From NCBI GenBank assembly GCA_947473535.1, contig CANJFK010000083.1, positions 1 through 5,973 on the forward strand: a stretch of DNA of 5,973 nt, in the 5' to 3' direction. The translations under genes and the position numbers were made by a program. This DNA is from Legionellaceae bacterium (GTDB lineage: Bacteria > Pseudomonadota > Gammaproteobacteria > Legionellales > Legionellaceae). Under the pieces are notes generated by a model, which made no database searches, had not been told where the DNA came from, and saw only the letters and a list, made by a program, of their open reading frames with translations. This document shows positions 1 through 5,973 of the stretch, one piece after another; the first letter of the stretch is position 1; each line of letters begins with the position of its first letter.

Positions 1-415
1 CTATGAGGCACTTACCACCGACCCGGAACCTGTAATGAGGCAGGTATGCGAATTTCTTGGAATTGAGTTTCAAGATGTAGTGTTGAGATCCTCAATGCGC
101 TACATGGATCCTTTCAATAAGTCAGCAGAGTCAGGGAAAATGATTTCTAATTCTGGTAAATGGAAGTCATATTACTCTCCGAGACAGATTGTAGATATTG
201 AAACTATTGCTGGCGAATTCCTTTCTTCTCTTGGTTACATAGTTACCAATCATGGAAATGTTGACCCACATCCTATACGGTTGGGCTACTGGCGCATTCA
301 TGATGGTATCGGTGTTGTAGTTAGATTTTTAACGCAGTATGGCTTGGGAGCTATACCGCTACTCATGAGGCATATTGGCGTTTCAATTCGACAATGGGCA
401 AGTGCTAAGTATTAA
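1..415 (+). CDS. Sulfotransferase family protein, C-terminal part (5' end outside the window)
   Basis: Only the last 137 or so codons are present. The reading frame is open from base 2 and ends at TAA 413-415. The ATG at 35 is internal, because recognisable family sequence precedes it: the visible part opens with YEALTTDPEPVMRQVCEFLG, which matches the 'YEdLv.dPe..lr.vc.FLGi' block of PAPS-dependent sulfotransferases. About 45 residues later NSGKWKSYYSPRQI, followed by an IE..AGEFLSSLGY stretch, corresponds to the late 'RW...ls..q...ie...g..l..lGY' region. The N-terminal 5'-phosphosulfate-binding loop is not in view, so catalytic competence cannot be judged. The family moves a sulfuryl group from PAPS to a hydroxyl or amine; a sugar acceptor is inferred from the glycosyltransferases downstream. 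A basic tail of about 55 residues follows the conserved block. A carrier, protein or lipid acceptor is also possible. Confidence 0.82.
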   Translation, partial: YEALTTDPEPVMRQVCEFLGIEFQDVVLRSSMRYMDPFNKSAESGKMISNSGKWKSYYSPRQIVDIETIAGEFLSSLGYIVTNHGNVDPHPIRLGYWRIHDGIGVVVRFLTQYGLGAIPLLMRHIGVSIRQWASAKY

Positions 416-564
416 TACATGGCTGTTATTTGCAAAGAAAAAAGTAAGTGTTTCATTTTACTTGCAGGGAAAGACTAGATTTATTGGTGGTGTGTGCTCG
501 GGTGTCAGTAAGATTGATCTACTTCACCGTGTATTTGCTCCGATTTTTTAAATTTTTGGATTAG

Positions 565-2112
565 ATGATGATCACGGGGATGTTAAGACGTTCTTTTGTA
601 ATTTTTTGGGTGCTTTGTAATATGGCAATGGCTGATACAAATTTGCCTGGGAATCATATCCATAATTTTTCTAATAAATTATGGGATAAAAATTCCGTTG
701 ATTGGGCGCTTCCGGCATTGCATGCAAGGGAACTTGGTTATCGTTATGTAACTATAGGAAAACCAAAGGACCCTAATTTCGATACTTTGCAAGTAATAAA
801 GCTATCAAATGCATATTACCTCTCGGCGCGGATTAATGTAAAAAATAAAACCATACGATATTTAGATTGGCTAAGTAATAATAAAGGGTCAAGTTTATTG
901 CGAGATCACAGAATTACATATAAGTGGTATGAGTTCGATAATGATGATTTGCAAATATTGGAAACCTATGGATGTCGACACAATGCTGAGGTAAAAATAG
1001 AAAGCACGGGTGACCTGTCAGAAATTAAAAGAGCATTTTATACGGGCGCGAATTCAGGACCAGAAACGAACGTAGTTTATAATTTTCAGAGTAAGTTTGC
1101 AGTACGAAAATTACTTGCTAATGTTTTGTGGAGTTACGGCGCCGGAGATTACTCAGTTCTTTTTATCGATGACCTACCACGTGATATCCCCATTTGTGAA
1201 AACAAGGACTCGGGCGGTGAAGGGGCGTACAAAACTTGGAAAGAGGGTCAGAAAGATTTTTTAGTAAAGGTTTCTGCTGAGTTAAAAAAGAATGATCTGG
1301 ATCGAGATTTGATATTTGGTAATGTATGGCATCCGTTGGCACCAGGGACTGCAAAGACTTATCTAAAATGGTTTGCTGATGGGTCACTAAAGCTTGATCA
1401 TTATTATCTTGAAGCGGGCCCACAAAAAGCTCTCTCTATAAGGGCCAATGGAACTGATCCATCTACCGGTTTGCCGGCTTATGTTAGTCGAGACGGTTAT
1501 CTTCCTGCTGATAGGGTATCTATTTCGACAAGTCATGGATGGTATGGAAGTCAGAATAACGACGAACAAAAAGCAAGATTCAAATCTGGTCGGCAGGAGT
1601 ACCTAGACCAACATTATTATGTGGCTAGAATCTCAGCTTTGCAAGGCTCTTGGTTTGGTTGGTATGGTGAGAGTGGTGTTGACGTAAGGGAGTTAACGTC
1701 TGGTACAGATTTTGGTAAGTTAATCCACACAAATGACATGCAGTTGTTACGTGCCATACCCGGTTGGGATAACCTTGCAAACGTGAATTTGGTTGATCGT
1801 CGATATGACGAAGATTCACAAGTCTATCGAAGTAAAAATAGCTATTTCTCTCCCAGTATAATCTTCTCTCGTCATTACAATAGTGGCGAACTGTTTGTTA
1901 TTTTTAAGAAAATAGATGGGGAAATAAAGCTTAATCCTAATGAAGTAATCTCTGAAGCTTGGTTTTCAAACCACTATTTCAAACGAACAGGTGAGAGCGC
2001 GTTGTCATGTTTGCGGCAAGATGAGGCGCGTATTCTGTTGACTTGCGAATCTGCTCTCGACCGGGGCATCCGAATCACGCTTGATCTAGCGAAACCCATG
2101 AAACTTCCATGA
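565..2112 (+). CDS. Secreted protein of unassigned family, possibly a TIM-barrel glycosidase-like enzyme
   Basis: I do not recognise a named family with certainty. The 515-residue product starts with a signal peptide: arginines 8-9, a hydrophobic core at about 10-20, and an A-M-A cleavage site at 21-23 before D24. Export to the periplasm or beyond is therefore likely. Cys18 is preceded by Leu, so it is not a normal lipobox. The middle resembles uncharacterised glycoside-hydrolase-like barrels: a hydrophobic strand ending in FIDD (200-203), a Trp and helix at about 225-240, IFGNVW (250-255), then DHYYLEAG (278-285) with an acidic residue at a strand end. Aromatic SHGWYG (323-328) and SWFGWYG (362-368) follow, and the last 100 residues look strand-rich. 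D202, D203 and E283 are candidate catalytic residues by inference only. ATG 565 and ATG 568 are both possible starts; a weak GGA lies at 558-560. The gene is notably AT-rich. A lyase, or a non-catalytic carbohydrate-binding role, is not excluded. Confidence 0.6.
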   Translation: MMITGMLRRSFVIFWVLCNMAMADTNLPGNHIHNFSNKLWDKNSVDWALPALHARELGYRYVTIGKPKDPNFDTLQVIKLSNAYYLSARINVKNKTIRYLDWLSNNKGSSLLRDHRITYKWYEFDNDDLQILETYGCRHNAEVKIESTGDLSEIKRAFYTGANSGPETNVVYNFQSKFAVRKLLANVLWSYGAGDYSVLFIDDLPRDIPICENKDSGGEGAYKTWKEGQKDFLVKVSAELKKNDLDRDLIFGNVWHPLAPGTAKTYLKWFADGSLKLDHYYLEAGPQKALSIRANGTDPSTGLPAYVSRDGYLPADRVSISTSHGWYGSQNNDEQKARFKSGRQEYLDQHYYVARISALQGSWFGWYGESGVDVRELTSGTDFGKLIHTNDMQLLRAIPGWDNLANVNLVDRRYDEDSQVYRSKNSYFSPSIIFSRHYNSGELFVIFKKIDGEIKLNPNEVISEAWFSNHYFKRTGESALSCLRQDEARILLTCESALDRGIRITLDLAKPMKLP

Positions 2113-2263
2113 GTGTCATTCTTCTTGGGCTCTCCTTTGATTGTCCGATCAGATTTTAGTGAGGTTGTACAGTTCCACCTCCTTTCCTTTTGGCTTAATG
2201 AAATTATAGCCAGTTCGGTCAGAGTTTATCCAAACTATTGGAAGAGTTTAACAATAATCTATC

Positions 2264-2893
2264 ATGCTGAAAAAGATAAAAATAAAAGTAATGGCCGCGT
2301 CACGAATCAAGAAACTCGATCATTTCTATTCTTTGTGTACGGGTGGAAAAATTCTTGATGCGGGTGTATCTGGCAGAGCGCGACTACAAGGGGAGAATAT
2401 TTTTCTTGAGGAGTTCAGATTTTCAGGGTCTTGCTATACGGGTTTGGGAATTCAGGATCTTAGTGAACTCTCTATGCTTCATCTAGACAAGCATTTTGTG
2501 ACCTATGATGGGAGGTTGTTTCCGTTTGGAGATAATGAGTTCGATTGGGTCTTCAGTAATGCAGTTATAGAGCATGTTGGCAATACTTCAGATCAAGTGA
2601 TTTTTCTCAATGAGATGTTGCGCGTGGCTAAGGATGTGTTTTTTACCACACCAAATAAATACTTTCCTGTGGAGAGTCATACCAATGCATTATTCCTGCA
2701 TTGGTTCCCTGGAAATATTTTTCATAAATGGTGCGCCAAATATCATCCTTATTGGACAAGAGAGAATCTCCAGCCTCTCGGTATGGATGATTTATTGAAA
2801 GTGGTAAGGGCTAGTAATGCCACCTCTTACGAGGTGTTCAGTAATCGCATGTTGGGTTGGCCGATGACCTATACGGTTGTGTGTCACAAGTAA
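2264..2893 (+). CDS. SAM-dependent class I methyltransferase
   Basis: This 209-residue cytoplasmic protein looks like a small Rossmann-fold methyltransferase of the kind found in polysaccharide loci. Motif I is KILDAGVSG (29-37), with a Val-Ser where most class I enzymes have a Gly-rich CGxG loop. An acidic GLGIQDLSEL stretch (60-69) should be motif II. FPFGDNEFDWVFSNAVIEHV (86-105) carries the post-motif and motif IV block, and TTPNKYFPVESHT (128-140) with HWFPGNIF (146-153) is a signature of this subfamily. Methyl donor use is well supported. The acceptor is unknown and is probably a sugar hydroxyl or a glycan-linked group, judged from the neighbours. The start is uncertain: ATG 2264 gives all recognised sequence plus a lysine-rich lead, and ATG 2291 (residue 10) is an alternative. 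GGAAGAG at 2240-2246 is too far from ATG 2264 to be a good ribosome binding site. Its TAA overlaps the next start by one base. Confidence 0.82.
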   Translation: MLKKIKIKVMAASRIKKLDHFYSLCTGGKILDAGVSGRARLQGENIFLEEFRFSGSCYTGLGIQDLSELSMLHLDKHFVTYDGRLFPFGDNEFDWVFSNAVIEHVGNTSDQVIFLNEMLRVAKDVFFTTPNKYFPVESHTNALFLHWFPGNIFHKWCAKYHPYWTRENLQPLGMDDLLKVVRASNATSYEVFSNRMLGWPMTYTVVCHK

Positions 2894-4128
2894 TGATGAA
2901 CAAGTCCACGCTACTTTCTATTAATAACTATTATTATCGGCGAGGCGGTGCTGAGGTGGTTTTCTTGGAACAGAATCGTCTATTCGAGGAAATGGGCTGG
3001 TTAGTAGTGCCATTTTCCATGCGCCATGATAAGAATCTCGAATCGCCTTGGCAAGATTATTTTGCTAAAGAGATCGAATTTAGCCAAGTCTACTCTTTCT
3101 GGCAGAAGGCTACACGCGCAGCTAAGGTTATATATTCTTTTGAAGCTCGCAGAAAGATAGCTGCTTTAGCTTTGCGAGTGAAGCCAGATGTAGCTCATGC
3201 GCATAATGTTTACCATCATATTTCTCCAGCCATTTTTAGTCAACTCAAGGCCTTGGATATTCCAACTGTATTGACATTGCACGACCTGAAGATCGCTTGC
3301 CCAGCCTACAAGATGCTGACACATGATGGAATTTGTGAACGGTGTAAGGATGGGGCGATCTGGAATGTAGCGAAGCATCGTTGTGTGAAAGAGTCTCTGT
3401 CTCTTTCTGCTGTGATAATGTTGGAGTCTGCCATGCATCGCTTACTGGGTTGCTACTCACGTTATATCGATCGATTTGTGGTGCCGAGCCGTTTTTATCT
3501 TGAGAAGTTAGTGGAATGGGGTTGGCCACGTGAACGTTTTACTTATGTCCCTAATTTTGTTGATGTGGAGCAACTTCGGCCACGAGGGAAGCCAGGAAAG
3601 GCTTTTCTTTTCTTTGGTCGTCTAGGGCCTGAGAAGGGCCTAGTTACCTTTGTCAAGGCAGTGGCCTTGGCAGGTGTTAAAGGCTGGATAGTAGGAACCG
3701 GACCAGAGGAGGAGAAGCTTCGGCGCTTGGCGTGTGATATTGGTGCTGATGTGGAATTTTTGGGCTATCGTACTGGTAACGATCTATTCGATTCCATACG
3801 CGGGGCGCGGGCGATGGTACTACCATCGGAGTGGTATGAGAACGCACCCATAAGTGTGTTGGAGGCTTATGCTCTAGAGCGTCCGGTTATTGGCGCTGAT
3901 ATCGGAGGCATTCCCGAGTTGATCTGCCCAGGCGAGACGGGCGAGATATTTGTCAGCGGAGATGCCGAATCTCTAGCGAAAAGGCTGAGACAGTTCTCAG
4001 CCATGTCGGATCACGATATTCTTGCCATGGGTAAAGAGGGGCGGGCCTGGGTGGAGCGAGACTTTACGGCGTCACACTACAGAGAGAGATTGCTCGAGTT
4101 GTATCGTGGATTGGGAGTCGAAGTATGA
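2893..4128 (+). CDS. Glycosyltransferase family 4 (GT-B fold) with four-cysteine insert
   Basis: This is a retaining GT4-type transferase of 411 residues from ATG 2893, a normal family length. It probably adds one sugar from a nucleotide donor to a growing glycan at the cytoplasmic face of the membrane. The N-terminal acceptor domain has the glycine loop YRRGGAEVV (15-23), HAHNVYHH (102-109) and TLHDLKIACP (128-137). Cysteines 136, 148, 151 and 164 follow in a pattern that could bind a metal. The C-terminal donor domain has FFGRLGPEKGL (240-250), IVGTGPEE (266-273) and the EX7E pair E316/E324 within YENAPISVLEAYA. The frame is open upstream to TTG 2857, but that would put 12 unconserved residues inside the methyltransferase gene. 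ATG 2893 (in TAATG) or the adjacent ATG 2896 is the natural start and implies translational coupling; no clear ribosome binding site precedes it. Donor and acceptor sugars cannot be read from the sequence. Confidence 0.9.
   Translation: MMNKSTLLSINNYYYRRGGAEVVFLEQNRLFEEMGWLVVPFSMRHDKNLESPWQDYFAKEIEFSQVYSFWQKATRAAKVIYSFEARRKIAALALRVKPDVAHAHNVYHHISPAIFSQLKALDIPTVLTLHDLKIACPAYKMLTHDGICERCKDGAIWNVAKHRCVKESLSLSAVIMLESAMHRLLGCYSRYIDRFVVPSRFYLEKLVEWGWPRERFTYVPNFVDVEQLRPRGKPGKAFLFFGRLGPEKGLVTFVKAVALAGVKGWIVGTGPEEEKLRRLACDIGADVEFLGYRTGNDLFDSIRGARAMVLPSEWYENAPISVLEAYALERPVIGADIGGIPELICPGETGEIFVSGDAESLAKRLRQFSAMSDHDILAMGKEGRAWVERDFTASHYRERLLELYRGLGVEV
4113..4117 (+). promoter_or_regulatory. Ribosome binding site for the second glycosyltransferase
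   Basis: GGGAG lies seven bases before ATG 4125, inside the last codons of the first glycosyltransferase gene. It settles the start of the downstream gene and supports re-initiation at the ATGA junction. The string GGAGTCGA (4114-4121) recurs just before the cysC start. Confidence 0.6.
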
Positions 4129-5258
4129 GCCGACCCCTGTCGGTTATGTGGCTCGGTTTACGTGGTTTCCCCGGTGTGCAGGGGGGCATTGAGACTCATG
4201 CTGAGCATATCTGCCCCTTACTGGCTGATTTGGGATGTAATGTTCATGTTGTGATTCGGTCCCCATACCAGTCGAATGATCTGGGTGAGTCGTGGAAGGG
4301 GGTGCATTTTCATTCATTGTGGGCACCCCGTTCAAGGGGGCTGGAGGCCATACTGCATACGTTCTTGGGTGTCCTGTATGCGGGGCTAGTTCATAGACCA
4401 GATGTGTTACATATTCAGGCTATTGGTCCGGCGATCATGACACCGCTTGCACGACTGCTTGGTCTGAAGGTGGTAGTGACACACCATGGGCCCGATTATG
4501 ATCGACAGAAATGGGGCCGCTTTGCTAAATTTGTGCTGCAACTTGGGGGGCGACTTGGTATGCGGTGGGCGAATGAGCGTATTGTGATTTCCAAGATAAT
4601 CCAGAATATAGTATGGGATAAGCAAGAGCAGGATAGCGTACTGATTCCTAATGGCGTTGTTCTGCCAGTGATGGTCTCTACGATAGGGAGTTTGTTACCG
4701 TTTAGTCTGACGCCAGGGAAGTATATCGTACTGGTAAGTCGACTAGTTCCAGAGAAGCGGCATATAGATTTAATCGAAGCTTTTCATCGAGCGAATTTGG
4801 AGGATTGGAAGTTGGCTATCGTAGGATCAGCCGATTATAAGGATGGATATACGAGACAGGTGCTCGAAGCCGCAGCAAAAGTAAGTGGGGTGGTGTGTAC
4901 GGGATTTCAGGGTGGACAGGGGTTGTCTGAGTTATATGCTCATGCTGGTTTTTTTGTGCTGCCATCCTCCCATGAAGGACTACCTATCGCTATATTGGAG
5001 GCTTTAAGTTACGGTTTGCCCGTGGTGGCTAGCGATATTCCAGCAAACCTGGAGGTGGGTTTGCCAGCTGAGCATTATTTTTCTCTGGGTGATGTTAACG
5101 CCTTAGCAGAAAAATTATGTGAGTTCGCCACCATCCCACTGACTCTGGAAGCTCGTGAAATAAGACGTTCTTGGGTTTCTGAGCGGTTTGACTGGAATGA
5201 TATTGCACGCCGAACTATGGTTGTCTATGAAGCAGTCGTTTCTGGGCGACTGCGTTGA
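4125..5258 (+). CDS. Glycosyltransferase family 4, 'RGFPGVQGGIE' type
   Basis: This 377-residue protein is a complete GT4 enzyme. Its N-terminal loop RGFPGVQGGIETHAEHI (13-29) is typical of a subgroup that includes rhamnosyl- and other hexosyltransferases of O-antigen and exopolysaccharide loci. THHGPDYDRQKW (119-130) completes the acceptor side. The donor domain shows IPNGV (174-178), SRLVPEKRHIDLIEAF (205-220), the VGSAD turn (233-237) and SSHEGLPIAILEA (281-293), with the EX7E residues E284 and E292. It should transfer a sugar from a nucleotide donor to a lipid-linked glycan on the cytoplasmic side; which sugar is not readable. The ATG at 4125 overlaps the preceding TGA as ATGA, and GGGAG at 4113-4117 sits seven bases upstream, so the start is well supported and coupled to the previous gene. 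The final codons form a GC-rich hairpin that may be a terminator. Confidence 0.9.
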   Translation: MSRPLSVMWLGLRGFPGVQGGIETHAEHICPLLADLGCNVHVVIRSPYQSNDLGESWKGVHFHSLWAPRSRGLEAILHTFLGVLYAGLVHRPDVLHIQAIGPAIMTPLARLLGLKVVVTHHGPDYDRQKWGRFAKFVLQLGGRLGMRWANERIVISKIIQNIVWDKQEQDSVLIPNGVVLPVMVSTIGSLLPFSLTPGKYIVLVSRLVPEKRHIDLIEAFHRANLEDWKLAIVGSADYKDGYTRQVLEAAAKVSGVVCTGFQGGQGLSELYAHAGFFVLPSSHEGLPIAILEALSYGLPVVASDIPANLEVGLPAEHYFSLGDVNALAEKLCEFATIPLTLEAREIRRSWVSERFDWNDIARRTMVVYEAVVSGRLR

Positions 5259-5263
5259 TTTTT
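5232..5263 (+). terminator. Possible intrinsic terminator at the end of the glycosyltransferase gene
   Basis: GCAGTCG (5232-5238) and CGACTGC (5247-5253) pair perfectly over seven bases with an eight-base loop. After five bases (GTTGA), a run of five T follows at 5259-5263. The stem lies in the last codons and the T-run directly follows the TGA stop. The T-run is short and displaced from the stem, so termination may be partial or absent. If active, it would separate the methyltransferase-glycosyltransferase operon from cysC. Confidence 0.4.
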
Positions 5264-5274
5264 AAATTGATCGA

Positions 5275-5304
5275 TTGAAACTACCTTCTTTAGCCCTCTA
5301 AGAT
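5275..5304 (+). promoter_or_regulatory. Weak sigma-70-like promoter candidate upstream of cysC
   Basis: TTGAAA (5275-5280) matches five of six bases of the -35 consensus. TAAGAT (5299-5304), 18 bases further on, matches four of six of the -10 consensus. The site lies in the 92-base gap after a possible terminator and would give a leader of about 40 bases before cysC. The region is AT-rich, so a chance match is quite possible. Confidence 0.25.
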
Positions 5305-5338
5305 TCAAAGTTATTTGCCATCATAGAAAAAATTATTT

Positions 5339-5342
5339 GGAG
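5339..5342 (+). promoter_or_regulatory. Ribosome binding site for cysC
   Basis: GGAG ends eight bases before ATG 5351, a standard Shine-Dalgarno arrangement. It supports ATG 5351 as the start, which also gives an N-terminus (NVVWH at 7-11) conserved in CysC. Confidence 0.65.
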
Positions 5343-5350
5343 TCGATGTA

Positions 5351-5971
5351 ATGGAACTAAAAAACACCAATGTGGTTTGGCATCGCGCCACAGTAACACG
5401 TAGCCGTCGTGAGCAGCTTAATCAACACAAGTCAGTGATTCTCTGGTTTACTGGTCTGTCTGGTGCTGGTAAATCAACCGTGGCTCACGCTGTTGAAGAA
5501 GCGTTATATCAAGCTCGTCGACGTACTTTTGTGATGGACGGTGATAATGTGAGGCATGGATTGTGTAGTGATCTTGGATTTTCCGACGCAGATAGGCAGG
5601 AAAATATTCGCCGTGTAGCAGAGGTTGCAAAGTTAATGTTGGAGGTCGGGGTAATTACCCTGACCGCTTTCATTTCGCCGTTTGCAGCAGAAAGAAATCT
5701 GGCAAGAAATCTGGTTCCTAGTGATGATTTTATTGAGATCCATTGTCTATGTGATCTGGCAATTTGCGAGCAACGCGATGTCAAGGGTCTTTATAAGAAG
5801 GCACGCCGAGGCGAGATTGAGTGCTTTACTGGAATCTCTTCGCCATATGAGGCACCGGAAAAACCAGAGCTGAGGCTGAATACTGGAAGCAATTCTCTGC
5901 AGGACTGTGTTGACCAGGTTCTTGCATTACTCAAGCAACGCGGCATCATTGGTGCTGCTACTCCTAATTAG
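5351..5971 (+). CDS. cysC: Adenylylsulfate (APS) kinase
   Basis: CysC phosphorylates the 3'-hydroxyl of APS with ATP to give PAPS, the donor for sulfotransferases and a substrate for PAPS reductase; it acts in the cytoplasm. The 206 residues match the usual length of about 200. The N-terminal NVVWH (7-11) precedes [13 protein letters not shown] (31-43), which holds the Walker A P-loop. [20 protein letters not shown] (62-81) and the following RQENIRR (82-88) form the APS-binding region. TAFISPF (105-111) contains Ser109, equivalent to the phosphorylated serine of E. coli Cys[21 protein letters not shown] (136-155) is the lid region, and [12 protein letters not shown] (159-170) follows. Two positions that are normally proline differ (D135 in place of the DTP proline, and V144 in RDVKG). 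No cysD or cysN is in view; they could lie just downstream. A sulfotransferase gene in the same cluster suggests PAPS supply for glycan sulfation rather than only for cysteine synthesis. Confidence 0.93.
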   Translation: MELKNTNVVWHRATVTRSRREQLNQHKSVILWFTGLSGAGKSTVAHAVEEALYQARRRTFVMDGDNVRHGLCSDLGFSDADRQENIRRVAEVAKLMLEVGVITLTAFISPFAAERNLARNLVPSDDFIEIHCLCDLAICEQRDVKGLYKKARRGEIECFTGISSPYEAPEKPELRLNTGSNSLQDCVDQVLALLKQRGIIGAATPN

Positions 5972-5973
5972 GA

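Noticed and set aside
3..372. Repeated 8-mer ATGAGGCA at 3-10, 35-42 and 365-372, and again near 5847
   Set aside because: The copies sit in different codon phases inside coding sequence with irregular spacing and no longer shared flanks; chance is the simplest explanation.
441..462. Inverted repeat AAGTAA/TTACTT after the sulfotransferase gene
   Set aside because: The stem is only six AT-rich pairs and no T-run follows, so it is not credible as a terminator.
419..478. Short ATG reading frame of 19 codons between the sulfotransferase and secreted-protein genes
   Set aside because: It is very short, with no ribosome binding site and no recognisable peptide.
616..618. Cys18 of the secreted protein as a lipoprotein lipidation site
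   Set aside because: The preceding residue is Leu rather than Gly, Ala or Ser, and a good signal peptidase I site (A-M-A) follows at residues 21-23.
1163..1819. Minus-strand reading frames opposite the secreted-protein gene
   Set aside because: They have no family resemblance and are explained by the opposite strand of a strong coding gene; the same holds for minus-strand frames opposite the other genes.
2113..2358. GTG-initiated reading frame of 81 codons directly after the secreted-protein stop
   Set aside because: The product resembles nothing I know, has no ribosome binding site of its own, and runs 95 bases into the well-supported methyltransferase gene in another frame.
2857..2892. 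TTG start giving 12 extra residues on the first glycosyltransferase
   Set aside because: The added residues lie inside the conserved methyltransferase C-terminus, and TTG is less likely than ATG 2893 or 2896 at the stop/start overlap.

Overview
The window is an internal piece of a bacterial surface-polysaccharide (exopolysaccharide, capsule or O-antigen type) biosynthesis cluster. All six genes lie on the + strand. The final gene, cysC, has the E. coli-like layout of adenylylsulfate kinase, and the other genes are typical of polysaccharide loci in aquatic and soil Proteobacteria. A gammaproteobacterium is therefore the best guess; nothing here fixes genus or species.

Layout: (1) 1-415, the 3' end of a PAPS-dependent sulfotransferase gene cut by the window start. 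(2) 565-2112, a secreted protein of 515 residues with a clear signal peptide and no firm family name; its residue pattern suggests a TIM-barrel glycosidase-like enzyme. (3) 2264-2893, a small SAM-dependent methyltransferase. (4) 2893-4128, a family 4 (GT-B) glycosyltransferase with a four-cysteine insert. (5) 4125-5258, a second family 4 glycosyltransferase of the 'RGFPGVQGGIE' type. (6) 5351-5971, cysC, complete and ending two bases before the window edge.

Genes 3, 4 and 5 are joined by stop/start overlaps (TAATG at 2891-2895 and ATGA at 4125-4128), so they are almost certainly co-translated. Gene 5 ends in a hairpin followed by a T-run that could be a terminator. Gene 6 has its own strong ribosome binding site and a possible weak promoter, so it may form a separate transcription unit.

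Working model (inference): the two glycosyltransferases add sugars to a lipid-linked or extending glycan. The methyltransferase may decorate that glycan, the secreted protein may trim or process it outside the cytoplasm, and the sulfotransferase may sulfate it using PAPS made by CysC. A sulfotransferase and a PAPS-forming kinase in one glycan locus make a sulfated polysaccharide the most interesting hypothesis. Base composition shifts from very AT-rich around the secreted-protein gene (15 of 60 bases G+C at 841-900) to much richer in the glycosyltransferases (35 of 60 at 4141-4200), as expected of a mosaic locus. I see no tRNA, rRNA, CRISPR array, insertion sequence or attachment site.
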